From contig NC_053121.1 of assembly GCF_010015445.1 (NCBI RefSeq), positions 28,748,434-28,812,433 of the forward strand: a stretch of DNA of 64,000 bases. The letters run 5' to 3'. The position numbers and the translations under genes are program-made. Positions 54,974 through 64,000 of the stretch are shown piece after piece. The first letter of the stretch is position 1. The number at the start of each line of letters is the position of its first letter. Source of the stretch: Perca fluviatilis (Eukaryota > Chordata > Actinopteri > Perciformes > Percidae). The notes under the pieces were generated by a model. It was not told the origin of the DNA and did no database searches. It worked only from the letters and a program-made list of their open reading frames with translations.

Positions 54974-57900
54974 CAATATCTTAAGGGGACACTGCATTGG
55001 TTTACATTCATTCATTCATTGGAGACTTGTCTAAAAGGTATTATAACCTCTATATGCCTAACCTCAACCTTAATTGTAAACCAAGTCTTAACCCTAAAAT
55101 GCATTTTTGTCCCTAAAATGCCATATGTCACATTATCACTTTGTCACTGCTGTTACCCACACTATGTTGTCTGTATGATAATGTTATGTGCCAGCAGGTG
55201 GCAGCAGAGATTGTGCCTTGAACACAAAACGGACTCCAGGGAGGCTGACATAACATCCCCATCCCCTTCTGCTGTCCCTTCATGTAGCTTTGACATGAAA
55301 CTTCAAATGAATTCCACACGCAAATCATGGCTCACATTTCTAGCTGCTGAGACTTCGTCTCCAGGAGTTGACCCAAGATCATAAAAAACACAAAAAACAA
55401 CATACCGTATATATAATGTGTAAGTTTATTTATTCAAAGTCGTTGTCGCGCCACAGGATACTTTGAGTGTGTTTGGATCCCTTTAGAAGAAGAGGCCTAG
55501 TTTTCATGCTGCATTCCACGATGGCTCAAATTGAACATAATAGCTGTCTGTTTGCTCGAGCTGTGATTTTATGGTCAGATAGCAGATAGCAGCGAGGGAG
55601 AGAGTAGGTGGACAGATCAAACAGACTGTAATTCACAAAGCAAGCCAAAACTGTAACTGACCCTCCAGTTTGGGATGTTATAATAGAAATATAATACTGT
55701 TGGGATGATAGGTAAACGTACATTGTTTATATACAAATATCTTTGTTATTTTTTGTATGATGTAATGTAATAAAGATGCATGTGCATATGACGCATATAT
55801 TGCACACAACCTAAGGCCACATTTATACTGCTACGTTTTGGTTTGGAATCTCCGGGGTTGTGTTGCAGTCTCAATGGCTCCAAACGCTGACGCCAACGTT
55901 GAGATGTGAGACTAAGCTACTAACGATACCATGGCAACTACCAGCAACGGGCGGAGTCTACATGCTGCTTACTGTTCACCCCCGCACGCATGCCCAGTAT
56001 ACGAAAATGTTCATGAGACAATCGGTTTGGGCATGTTAGTTAAAATGGATATTAGTTCTTCTACTAGAGCTAAAAACTCTTGTGTGCACGGAGATCGCTT
56101 TTGGCTCAAAACTCCGCTTAAAAACCCAAACGTAGCAGTGTAAATGTAGCCTAAGATGTTGCACATATGTGTAGAACATCTAACTGAACCCTTTATTATT
56201 GTCATGTAGAAAGTGTTTGAAAGATCTGGAAAGTGGTGTTTCTTTTCCCTCCACCATTCCATTCTAATAAATAATGTCTTGCTCCTGACTACAGGGTGCC
56301 ATTAAATCATCAGTTAATCTTCACACTGTAAATCCTCCTAAGCGCTTAAAGCACAGACGGCAGGATATTTTGATGGCGGCCAAATATGTTTATGGTCAAG
56401 GAAACATCACGGTTATTTATCAGTATGTGAAGCAGTAACAAATACTGTGATATAGTGCATTCCAATACAGGGAGAAGACAAGAGGCAGCAAGAAAAACAG
56501 AAAAAGAACCTGATAAAGGGCACCAATAAGAAAAATAACGACTAATAGGAAGTAAAGAAGAAAGGGAAGGAGAGGAAAAAAAGAAAAAACGGGTATATGA
56601 AATGAGAGGAAAAGATGAGGAAAAGGTGAAGGGATCAAGGAAAAGAAGCGTACAAAGGATGAGAAGGATAGAGAGGAAATAGGGGGAAAAAGAAGCAAAG
56701 GAAAAAGAGGTAGAAAGCCAGTAAGGAAAGGGCACAACTGGACATACAATGAAGATACCTAGCAGCGGGGAAAAAAGAATGAAGAAAAGAAACAGAAAGA
56801 GAATGAAAGTCTCACTCACAATATCATCTTCTCCTGGCAGAACGGGTGTTTGGGTTTGATCTCCAGCTTCTGCACATCCTTGTATCGGATCTTTGGCCCT
56901 TTTCTAGTGCACCTGCACTTGTAGGCTGTCGAGAAACCAAACACATGCAAAAATCATCAAAAGTAACATAATGAACTTGTAACGCTGGGGATTTCAAAAT
57001 AATGGAAATTGATCGTGTTGTGTGACAGATTATTAAAGTTAGTCTCAGTCACTGAACATTGAAGTGAAAGAGACGTTAATTATTTGTGACATTTGACAGC
57101 AAATCGGCTCCTCAATCTTTAAATTACACACTGACGCAGGCGGATTATCAGAGCCAATATTTTAGTCTGGTAAAACATCACATGCTTTACAAACACTGTT
57201 TCTTTCAGTCAACCCCTTAATTCATGTACTTGTAGAATACAGTACATGTTGAAAATAAAAATAAATTATAACTCTAAACAAAAATAAATGAAAAATAGTG
57301 TGTGTGTGTGTGTGTGTTCAATTTGCATGTCAAAATGTGCTTAATTTCTCCTCTACATAGGTTGCGTGCTACTTCAGAAGCTAATGTTTTCACGTCAGCA
57401 AAAATAACTGATTTACTATTCCATCCAATGCAGCTCAGATGATTTTATGAATTCACACTGAATGGATTCAAGTATAAGCACAAAGAGCCTGTGGCTTTAA
57501 CAGAAAACAAAATTTCCCTGAAACTTTCTTATGCTGCTTTTACTATCAGGCTAACCTAACCCCATTAGGGATGGATGCCTGCACTTGAGGCAACATGCAG
57601 TCAACACTTTATACATTTATTGGTTTCAGTCCAACATCTTCTTGAGGTCCAGTTTTCTAGTAGCTGTGACTTTACGCTGCAGAAAAAAGGCAGAGGAAAT
57701 TGAGTTTTGCTGGGTTGTATATTTGTGGTGGGAGGTGATGACCTGGATAGTCCAAGGTTTCCTTCATCCATCATCTGCTATCTGTCCTCACCGCCGGCCA
57801 CTAAATCGGTCTCGAGCCTTGTAGTGGTACCAGCATTCAGCACAGACACGCCGGACAACAAAAGCTCTGAGGTTAATGTATTCATGTATATGGTGGGATG

Positions 57901-59024
57901 GGGGGTTTTGATGGGGGTAAATGGATTCAACACTTAAGTCTATGGGAAGAGATGGGGTCTCCTTTCTAAAGACACATACCTGTTTACTCATGTATATCCT
58001 GCCATCTAGGTGATGGCAATAATAAAACATTGTATCTAAAAATGTAAGCAACTTTGATGTGAGCTGAATGTAAGTTGATGGTTTCCCCTCTTTTTGTCCC
58101 AAACTATGATGCTATGTAAGTACATTTAAGCAATATGTGCTTTCCAAAGAGCTAACAAAGACTAACAATGCCCCTGGCAAATACAGACATATAGTTTTTC
58201 CTAAAAAGTTGTCATTTGCAGAAACAAGTCTTCCACTGGGTACAATTAAAACTTTTAGATTTGTGCTGTAGAATGTGTTCCTACTTAAATCTGTTATTCA
58301 CAACACTGGCATTTCATTGCTTCATTCCCCGAATCCGTCCTCCTCATTGCCCAATGAGTATCGGCCTTAAATTATTTCAGCTACATATTGTGAGCTTCAC
58401 TTGCACTGCCAGACACACAGAGTCCAAGAGTGGTGTTCAGGGTGTAGAAATGTTTGTGAATGCCAACTTAAGAGCTCATGATGAGATCAGATTTTTACAC
58501 CACAGTTGTATTCATCATCAAACTCGAGTTTTAGTTGGTTCTCAATGTTTATGGATAAAATAAGGTTATGAAAAAAAGTGCTAAATTGAATGTTTTGGGA
58601 TCAAATTAACAGTAAAATGCACGCAGCAGGTTGCATATTTGTGATGCCAACAGAGTAATTTTGTGAGCGTAAGTATGCAGGCAAACACACCACTGTGACA
58701 CTTTAACTAAACAGTTCTTTTCACAACCTGCGCTGGAGATGTGGGGATCTCTGGCATCAACTCTACTCACGTTTCAAACTCAGGATGGAAAACTGATTTT
58801 ACACTTAATTCCCTTCCATGCACACATAACAAAGCAAATATGGCGTCAAAAACCATACGGTATATTTGTTATTCAGTTACGTTACCATCACTTCAATGCA
58901 ACATTTTCAAAAATTACAAACAAAAAATTAACAAATACAATTCTTTTAAGTTTAGCCTACCTTCTGCGCTCAGGACGTATAAGGCCACCACTAACAAAAG
59001 TAGCACCGCTGTGCACCGATGCAT
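51062..59024 (-). CDS. cxcl14: cxcl14, CXC chemokine ligand 14, complete (4 coding exons)
   Basis: Exons 58961-59024, 56820-56925, 52060-52173 and 51062-51077 join in frame to 99 codons plus TAA, the usual CXCL14 length. Residues 1-21 are a signal peptide (MHRC then a [17 protein letters not shown] core). The mature part starts near Ala22 with the C25-R-C27 CXC motif, lacks ELR, and has the partner cysteines C51 and C72. Hallmarks are [18 protein letters not shown], the insertion [19 protein letters not shown], a C-terminal helix [14 protein letters not shown] and the ending VYEA (VYEE in mammals). CXCL14 is a secreted homeostatic chemokine acting on myeloid and other cells and with antimicrobial activity in mammals; whether this holds in fish is inference. 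The neighbour is fam13b in the same orientation downstream. Confidence 0.97.
52060..52173 (-). CDS. cxcl14: cxcl14 exon 3 (core and C-terminal helix)
   Basis: 114 bp, acceptor GCCCTCTCAG, donor CACAG|GTAATA. It encodes residues 58-94, [20 protein letters not shown] followed by [17 protein letters not shown], with the fourth cysteine C72. The split codons give Phe57 and Arg95. Confidence 0.96.
53575..53690 (-). mobile_element. LINE 3' tail fragment (minus strand)
   Basis: The inverse of ATTTCAGCAACAAGGCAATT followed by CAAAGTGCTTTACAT reads AAAGCACTTTGAATTGCC, the usual 3' end of L2-like elements in fish. Lies in cxcl14 intron 2. Confidence 0.55.
53824..53905. repeat. duplicated purine-rich segment, copy 1
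   Basis: About 80 bp starting CAGGGAGAAGACAAGAGGCA and ending GGCACCAATAAGAAAAATAA, almost identical to 56466-56545 in the same orientation. Confidence 0.9.
54942..54971. repeat. (CA)15 microsatellite
   Basis: Short CA tract in cxcl14 intron 2. Confidence 0.9.
55812..56154. mobile_element. MITE with CACTGCTACGTTT ends
   Basis: Left TAAGGCCACATTTATACTGC TACGTTTTGG; right inversely TTAGGCTACATTTACACTGC TACGTTTGGG. About 343 bp, in cxcl14 intron 2. Confidence 0.75.
56466..56545. repeat. duplicated purine-rich segment, copy 2
   Basis: Same sequence as 53824-53905. It is followed by a 250-bp purine-rich run (AGGAAA units) that reaches almost to the donor of cxcl14 exon 2; on the transcribed strand that run is pyrimidine-rich. 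Confidence 0.9.
56820..56925 (-). CDS. cxcl14: cxcl14 exon 2 (CXC motif)
   Basis: 106 bp, acceptor TTTCTCGACAG, donor ATATT|GTGAGT. It encodes residues 22-56: [15 protein letters not shown], then [15 protein letters not shown], then QEKMI, with the first three cysteines. Phases 1 to 2. Confidence 0.96.
57299..57318. repeat. (GT)10 microsatellite
   Basis: Short GT tract in cxcl14 intron 1. Confidence 0.9.
58961..59024 (-). CDS. cxcl14: cxcl14 exon 1 (signal peptide)
   Basis: 64 bp from ATG (59024-59022) to donor GAAG|GTAGGC. It encodes the 21-residue hydrophobic leader plus the first base of Ala22. The ATG context GACATGC has G at -3. Confidence 0.93.
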
Positions 59025-59290
59025 GTCTTCACAAATAAAAATTAAAAAAAGTTCTCTAAAACCAGCTCCTAAAAATCCAAGCTCTCGAAAACACACGGGG
59101 GGGAAAAGACAACACAAGTCGTTCGAGGTGCAAATAAAATCCACTTGCAGTGACTGTTTGGATGGCAAAACTGAAGGAGCCGCTGAGGGTTTTCTGTTTT
59201 TGGAGTCCCTTTGAGTCTAGAGTCTGCAACTCTGTGCGTCCTGAGCTCTTGGATGACCCTCCAATCAGTCGTTTAGGTCTCTCTCTCTCG
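59025..59290 (-). other. cxcl14: cxcl14 5'UTR
   Basis: Between the TATA-like box and the ATG. The minus-strand sequence has no ATG before the CXCL14 start. The start point near 59290 is estimated from the TATA-like position. Confidence 0.5.
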
Positions 59291-59320
59291 CTTGCTGTGG
59301 AGAGAGGCAGCCAGCAGCTC

Positions 59321-59330
59321 TTTTAAAAAG
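59321..59330 (-). promoter_or_regulatory. cxcl14: TATA-like box of cxcl14
   Basis: CTTTTTAAAAG on the minus strand, about 300 bp upstream of the ATG, is the only AT-rich TATA-like string in an otherwise mixed promoter. Just downstream lies a GCGAGAGAGAGAGA-type tract (59280-59295). Confidence 0.4.
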
Positions 59331-62300
59331 CAGCCCGATGTCCCCTTCTCATTACTATGCACGGCCAGACAGCGAATCAAACACTTGTGGCCTGCGAGGG
59401 AGAAGTGGAGAACATGGAAAGGGAGGGAGGGAAGAAAGGAAAAAAAATAAAGAAATGCACATGTTGTCCTTCAAAACGAGGGTGGAGTGACGTCTGATTT
59501 GGTAGACGGTGTTGGCCAGTTTATGTTGACATCCCACTGTAACCGTTCAGCTTCTGTCCTGATTATAACTGACAGAAGATTTGGCGGGGTGTAGAATCAC
59601 GTCATCATGAGAGGATTGGCAACAGTTGCGCACAGTGTTTAAGTGTTGACAACGGTATATAATAAACAATACGATTCTGTGGCGGCTTTTGTGTGTAGCC
59701 TACCTACAATTATGTGGGTTAACATTTAATTGAGACGTAAATGCTTTACAGAGTAATAATGAGTAGGCTAATACAATATGTCATCGAGTAGTTCACCCAC
59801 AGGCTATAAAACGACTGTTTTATATCTGAGTTCACTGCTCACTTTGGCCACGTAGAAAAATAGCCTAATTTTCGATTGGCTCATCAGAGAACACGTCAAA
59901 CATAGGCTATGTAGGCTAAAGCCACCTGCACATGATCCACGGTAATAGCTCTTTGCGCTGGCTGTGCCAGTGTTTTCCTATGGGTAGAGCGGTGGAGACA
60001 ACTAGGGGGGAGCGCGACCCTTGGCTTAGCGCACAGGCCCCCAGGAAGTGCGCTGAGTTTTGAAGCAAATTATACATAGTGGTCAAATAGTCAGAATTTG
60101 ATCAATTCCGTGCGACAACACTTGGAAAAGTCTAGGAGAGCCACACAATGAAATCATTTAATCCATTTCTAAATTAGCAAAGCGCTAAACTGTGCGATGA
60201 TAACTCTGCAGCGTCTTGAAAAAATCAAATAATAAAACAGATACAATGAACACCGCGATGCGATGCAGACATAATCTTGACATGACACAATCATAACTAT
60301 AATATGACACTGTCATGAACGTGTCATAAACGTTATAAAAGTGACGTTTATGACTTCTGTCATGAAGCGTCATTCGGTTTTGTCATGACAACTTGACATT
60401 ACATTTCTTTGGAGTGTCCTTATTAAGACAACTTGACATTAAACAGGATGACATTATGTCAAGTTGTCATGACAAAGACATCCTCTGTTAATGTCATCCT
60501 GGTTAATGTCAAGTTGTCATTACAAAGACATCCCAAACAAATGTAATGTCAACTTGTCATGACCAAGACAACTTCTTGCAATGCCACTTTGATTAATGTC
60601 AAGTTGTCATAATCAAGACAACCCAAACAATGTCAACTTGTCATGACAAAAACCGAATGACACTTAATGACAGAAGTCATAAACGTTTATGACTTGTTTA
60701 TAACGTTTATGACACATTCATGACAGTGTCATGTCATAGTTATGACAGTGTCATGTCACGATTATGTCAATACCTTCAAGTAAAGTGTTACATCATTTTC
60801 TCTGATGAGCCCATTATTGTGTAGGGCAATTAGGGCACATGAAGAGTAGCCTATTGTTTATAGTTTCAAGACAAGATAAACTGGGAATTTACTGAAACAG
60901 AAAAAAGTAGATTATGTTACACTGGAAGTCTTTTTTTCTCGAGAAAATCAACATACATCCTTGGTAGCCATTTGTTAGAACTTGTGTAGAAATCATATAT
61001 TTCCTTACACAAAAAGTGTAGTCAAATCTATTTTTTAGTTCGACTTAAACAGTAATCTAACTTCCAGAAACATGCAGCTTCAGGACAGTGTCACTGTCCA
61101 GCATTTTTGTTTTGTATTTTATCTTAATTCATTTGAAATACATTGAAGTCTAATTCAGTATCATTCTATTCTGTTCTGTGGATATGAATAAATGCTGCCA
61201 TTCTATCTGGGGAAGCCATCAGACTGAACCATTGGCCTGTAAAAGCTAGCCCCAAGGTCTAACCCCACCCACCTGGGACGCTCTGACCACAGGATTAAAC
61301 AGGATTCATCACCATCCTGCATCATGAGGGATTTGTGTCTGTTTGTTTGTGGGTGTTCACTCTGCCCTCTCTCTCTGTGTGTGCGTTTGTGTTAACCTCC
61401 GTGCCCTGAACACTGATGCAATCAGCTGCTGTCATCGCTCAAACCAGCGGCCATGAAATGTCTGTCTGCACCATGGACCTTTGTGTGTATGGTTGTATGT
61501 GTGTGTATACAGTTTGTGCATGCTTGCAGATCATTGTTTGTGAGTGTGTATGTAGCCTACGTGAGTACGAGCATGTAAAATGCTGCCTAATTTGCAGTTT
61601 ACATGTGCTGCCTGAGCAGTGAGCAAATCAACTGTGAATCTATCTTGAATTTAGCATCAATAAATCTGAGATTTAACCCAAAGAAGCCAAAAATGTTTTC
61701 TGCCTGGACATGGAGCATCCTGTAGTGGTCAAATACTTGCCAATCCTTCCCTTGGTCCTCTGGTTATACAGTAAACGACAGTAGGACATGACGCCAGCTA
61801 CCATTTACAGCAAACTGTGATGGATTAAGATGGTCGTGACCCCTGCAGGACACTGATGCTGTGCGAATCCATCTCGAGTCATTTTGATCTGCAGGATAAG
61901 ACATCTCACATCAGTGAGCTGTCTGTTCCAGTCTTCAGCTGAAGTGACTGTTAATCAGTTAGACGTCTGTTGTCTTCATCCATTAGATCGCTTCAGCCTC
62001 ACATAATCTACCAAAGGAAAGAAAGACACTGATACAGAGGATTTCAGCCAAAAGGAATCTGTCTTGAAATGATGATGAAAATGACATAATTTGTCATTTT
62101 TAATCAGTCAAAGATGGTGCTGGTTCAGGGAAAGGTTTGGAAACATTTATTATATGATTACTAACCAGAACGTCATTCAGGACATTGAGATAATAATGGT
62201 AATGACATTTGGAAAGCCCTAAAGCAGCTGTTCTCAAACTTGTTCCCTCACAGCTCCATCAGATGAACTCAAGTACCCCTACCCACAGCAATCCTTTATG

Positions 62301-64000
62301 TTCCACACGTGTCCATTTGAATTTGATATTAAACTTAAAAAAATGTAAAGTGGATATTGTTACGATATTTCTTTTATTACAAGACATCCAAGATAGATCA
62401 TGTAATTGTCAATGTTAAGGCTTGGTTTTTGTATCAGACTGACTGGGATGTTTCAACCATTCATTACTTTTCATTATTTTATCTATTTTTACCTTCTCTG
62501 CTTGCTTCCTAAGACGTTTCACACACTCTAAGTCGCATCGACAGTGAGTATATTTGTGAGAGATGTGTATTGACAGCCAGACTGAGTCTAGATATATAAA
62601 TAAATGCAGGCTGCAGTCTGTAAATAAAACACACAAAAACCTTTTGGGTTGATTATAACCATCAGTGCATAGACTGTCTCTGCATAGAACTGCTTCAAAA
62701 CAGCTCAATACGGCCCCCAAATGAGGTGTGGTATGCTATGTTTGAATTATCACTGAGGACATATCAGCAGCTTGTACATTATGTCAAAGATGTTATGACT
62801 TTAGTCGAAGATTTACTAACATGTTGGAGGGGATATCTCTGTTGCTGACAGACACTTTAAAACCTTGGCCTTCCTCTTGCTTCCTCTTTTGTGCCACAAA
62901 GCAATCCAACAGATTTCTACTGATTTATTAAAATCCTGTTGGGGCACAGTGTTCTGAAATGAGACCTCTATCTTTCTTTCGAACAATGAGGTACTTCTTG
63001 ATGTAAAATGTTGAATTGAATCTCAATTGAAACAAATCTCGGGCCGGTTTGAAGAATGATGGAAAACGTACGTCTGCTTTGAAATACGATATTAACGTTG
63101 ACGTAAACATACTGTAGGCAATGATCTGAATTCTAGAATAGTCCAAATAAAAAAAAAAAACATGATTTCTTTTTCATTTTTTAAATAGGAAAATAATAGA
63201 ATGAAATGAATAATCCATTTAAAACAACTGTATGTACATTTTGCTTAAGTAGTAAATTCCAAAATCGCCCAACCCAGCAACAGTTGCACATTACACATGA
63301 ATTAACAACACTTTCATAAGAATTAAACAATACATGATCCTGATAAGATAGACTAAACTGAACCAAGACTTCTAAATCTCTAAATATGAATTCTTCTCTG
63401 TTCTCATTAAATATGGATTTCCTCTCTCTGAGGACACTGAGGCCTGGATCTCAGGGGGTCGACATGTTATTACTGTCTGTCCACTGTGTGACTGACTCAT
63501 TTTAGATAATCCTCACTTCTGAAAGTAGTTTGGGGGTTTAGATTAGGGGAGTGGGTGTTGAGAAGTGATAGTAGCAAACAAAAACTACTGTTTGGTTGCA
63601 CAGTATTAAAATAAATCATGGGGCTTTATCAATTGCTTCAAGTACCAAAGCTTCAATCAGCTACATTAATACAATAAAGTAAACCCTTGATTAACTGACT
63701 TTAAATAGGCACAAATGAAGCCTTAAGAAAAACCACAGAAACATTTAAAATTATACAATATAAGATCGTAATGAAAGGTTGTATTTAAAAGATTTTCAGA
63801 ATTTCACTATACAAATATCTATTTGCATTTTACTTATTTGTATGTTGTGGTAGGTTTCCTTCAGGTGCCTTCTTTAACTTTAAGATTTGCATGCAGACAG
63901 GTCAGCTGGCAGACAGATCTGTAGACAGACAGGTATAGGCAGGTGCTTCAGGTAACTGCAGGGAATAATTATGCTCTCTCTGTTTTTAGGCAATGCAGAC
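59331..64000. other. noncoding region upstream of cxcl14
   Basis: Apart from the palindromic element at 60270-60791 and GT-rich patches near 61380-61560, no gene, tRNA or known repeat was recognised. Distal regulatory sequence of cxcl14 may lie here but nothing in the letters shows it. Confidence 0.5.
60270..60791. mobile_element. palindromic element with tandem TTGTCATGACA units
   Basis: The two sides (60275-60390 and 60640-60791) are inverse: CATGACAC...GTCATAAACGTTATAA on the left and TTATAACGTTTATGACACA on the right. The middle holds about five units of 60-70 bp based on ATGTCAAGTTGTCATGACAA. The right end, read inversely, is GTAACACTTTACTTGAAGG, a well-known teleost MITE terminus; the left terminus looks truncated. 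Confidence 0.75.

Larger units (their letters stand above)
51078..58960 (-). other. cxcl14 introns (982 bp, 4646 bp, 2035 bp)
   Basis: Intron 3 (51078-52059) shows no recognised repeat. Intron 2 (52174-56819) contains a LINE tail (53575-53690), a decayed repeat (53700-53800), duplicated segments (53824-53905 and 56466-56545), MITE-like segments at 54380-54600 and 55812-56154, and a purine-rich run before exon 2. Intron 1 (56926-58960) has only a short GT tract (57299-57318) and no recognised repeat. Confidence 0.7.

Noticed and set aside
56346..56819. 157-codon minus-strand frame rich in Phe, Leu and Ser ending at cxcl14 exon 2
   Set aside because: It is a translation of the purine-rich run and the duplicated segment in intron 2; composition follows base bias and there is no family resemblance.
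58741..59214. 157-codon plus-strand frame across cxcl14 exon 1
   Set aside because: It is antisense to the signal-peptide exon and 5'UTR, and no family is recognisable.
60395..60640. Regularly spaced repeats resembling a CRISPR array
   Set aside because: Units are degenerate, alternate in orientation, lie inside an inverted-repeat element and the genome is vertebrate.
63975..64000. Possible plus-strand splice acceptor (CTCTGTTTTTAG) at the right edge
   Set aside because: Only 11 bases follow it, so no exon can be supported.

Overview
This window is vertebrate nuclear DNA from a ray-finned (teleost, probably percomorph-type) fish. The reasons are sparse coding exons with GT-AG introns, long (CA)n/(TA)n microsatellites, a dense mix of short inverted-repeat DNA transposons, tRNA-derived SINEs and LINE tails of types common in teleosts, and two recognisable vertebrate genes. 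There is no bacterial, plasmid, phage or CRISPR content.

Two genes are supported, both on the minus strand. (1) fam13b (RhoGAP-domain protein) runs from a probable noncoding first exon near 46.83-47.05 kb, through a noncoding exon at 26830-26979, to coding exons at 25031-25196, 20307-20519, 18766-18943, 18189-18333 and 7944-8071. All splice phases join without a break. The rest of the gene lies beyond the left edge. (2) cxcl14 (CXC chemokine) is complete in four coding exons (58961-59024, 56820-56925, 52060-52173, 51062-51077), giving a 99-residue secreted precursor. The two genes are in tandem: cxcl14 lies upstream of fam13b, with its last coding exon about 4 kb from the presumed fam13b promoter.

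Layout: 1-7943 is a fam13b intron rich in transposon relics (hAT-like element with an 8-bp target duplication, several MITEs); 7944-25196 is fam13b coding exons; 25239-46829 is 5'UTR introns packed with MITEs, a piggyBac-type MITE containing opposed CA/GT microsatellites, a LINE endonuclease relic and a 0.3-kb inverted duplication; 46830-51061 is the fam13b promoter region, the intergenic stretch and the cxcl14 3' side; 51062-59330 is cxcl14 with its 5'UTR and a TATA-like box; 59331-64000 is upstream noncoding sequence with one palindromic repeat element.

The two genes do not form a pathway. CXCL14 is an extracellular chemokine; FAM13B is intracellular with a Rho-GAP fold. No undescribed molecular system was found. 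The points most worth a second look are the missing arginine finger and other catalytic residue in the FAM13B RhoGAP domain, back-to-back uORFs in its leader, a polymorphic-looking CA tract 17 nt after a coding-exon splice donor, opposed MITE copies that bracket four coding exons, and a local duplication inside cxcl14 intron 2.
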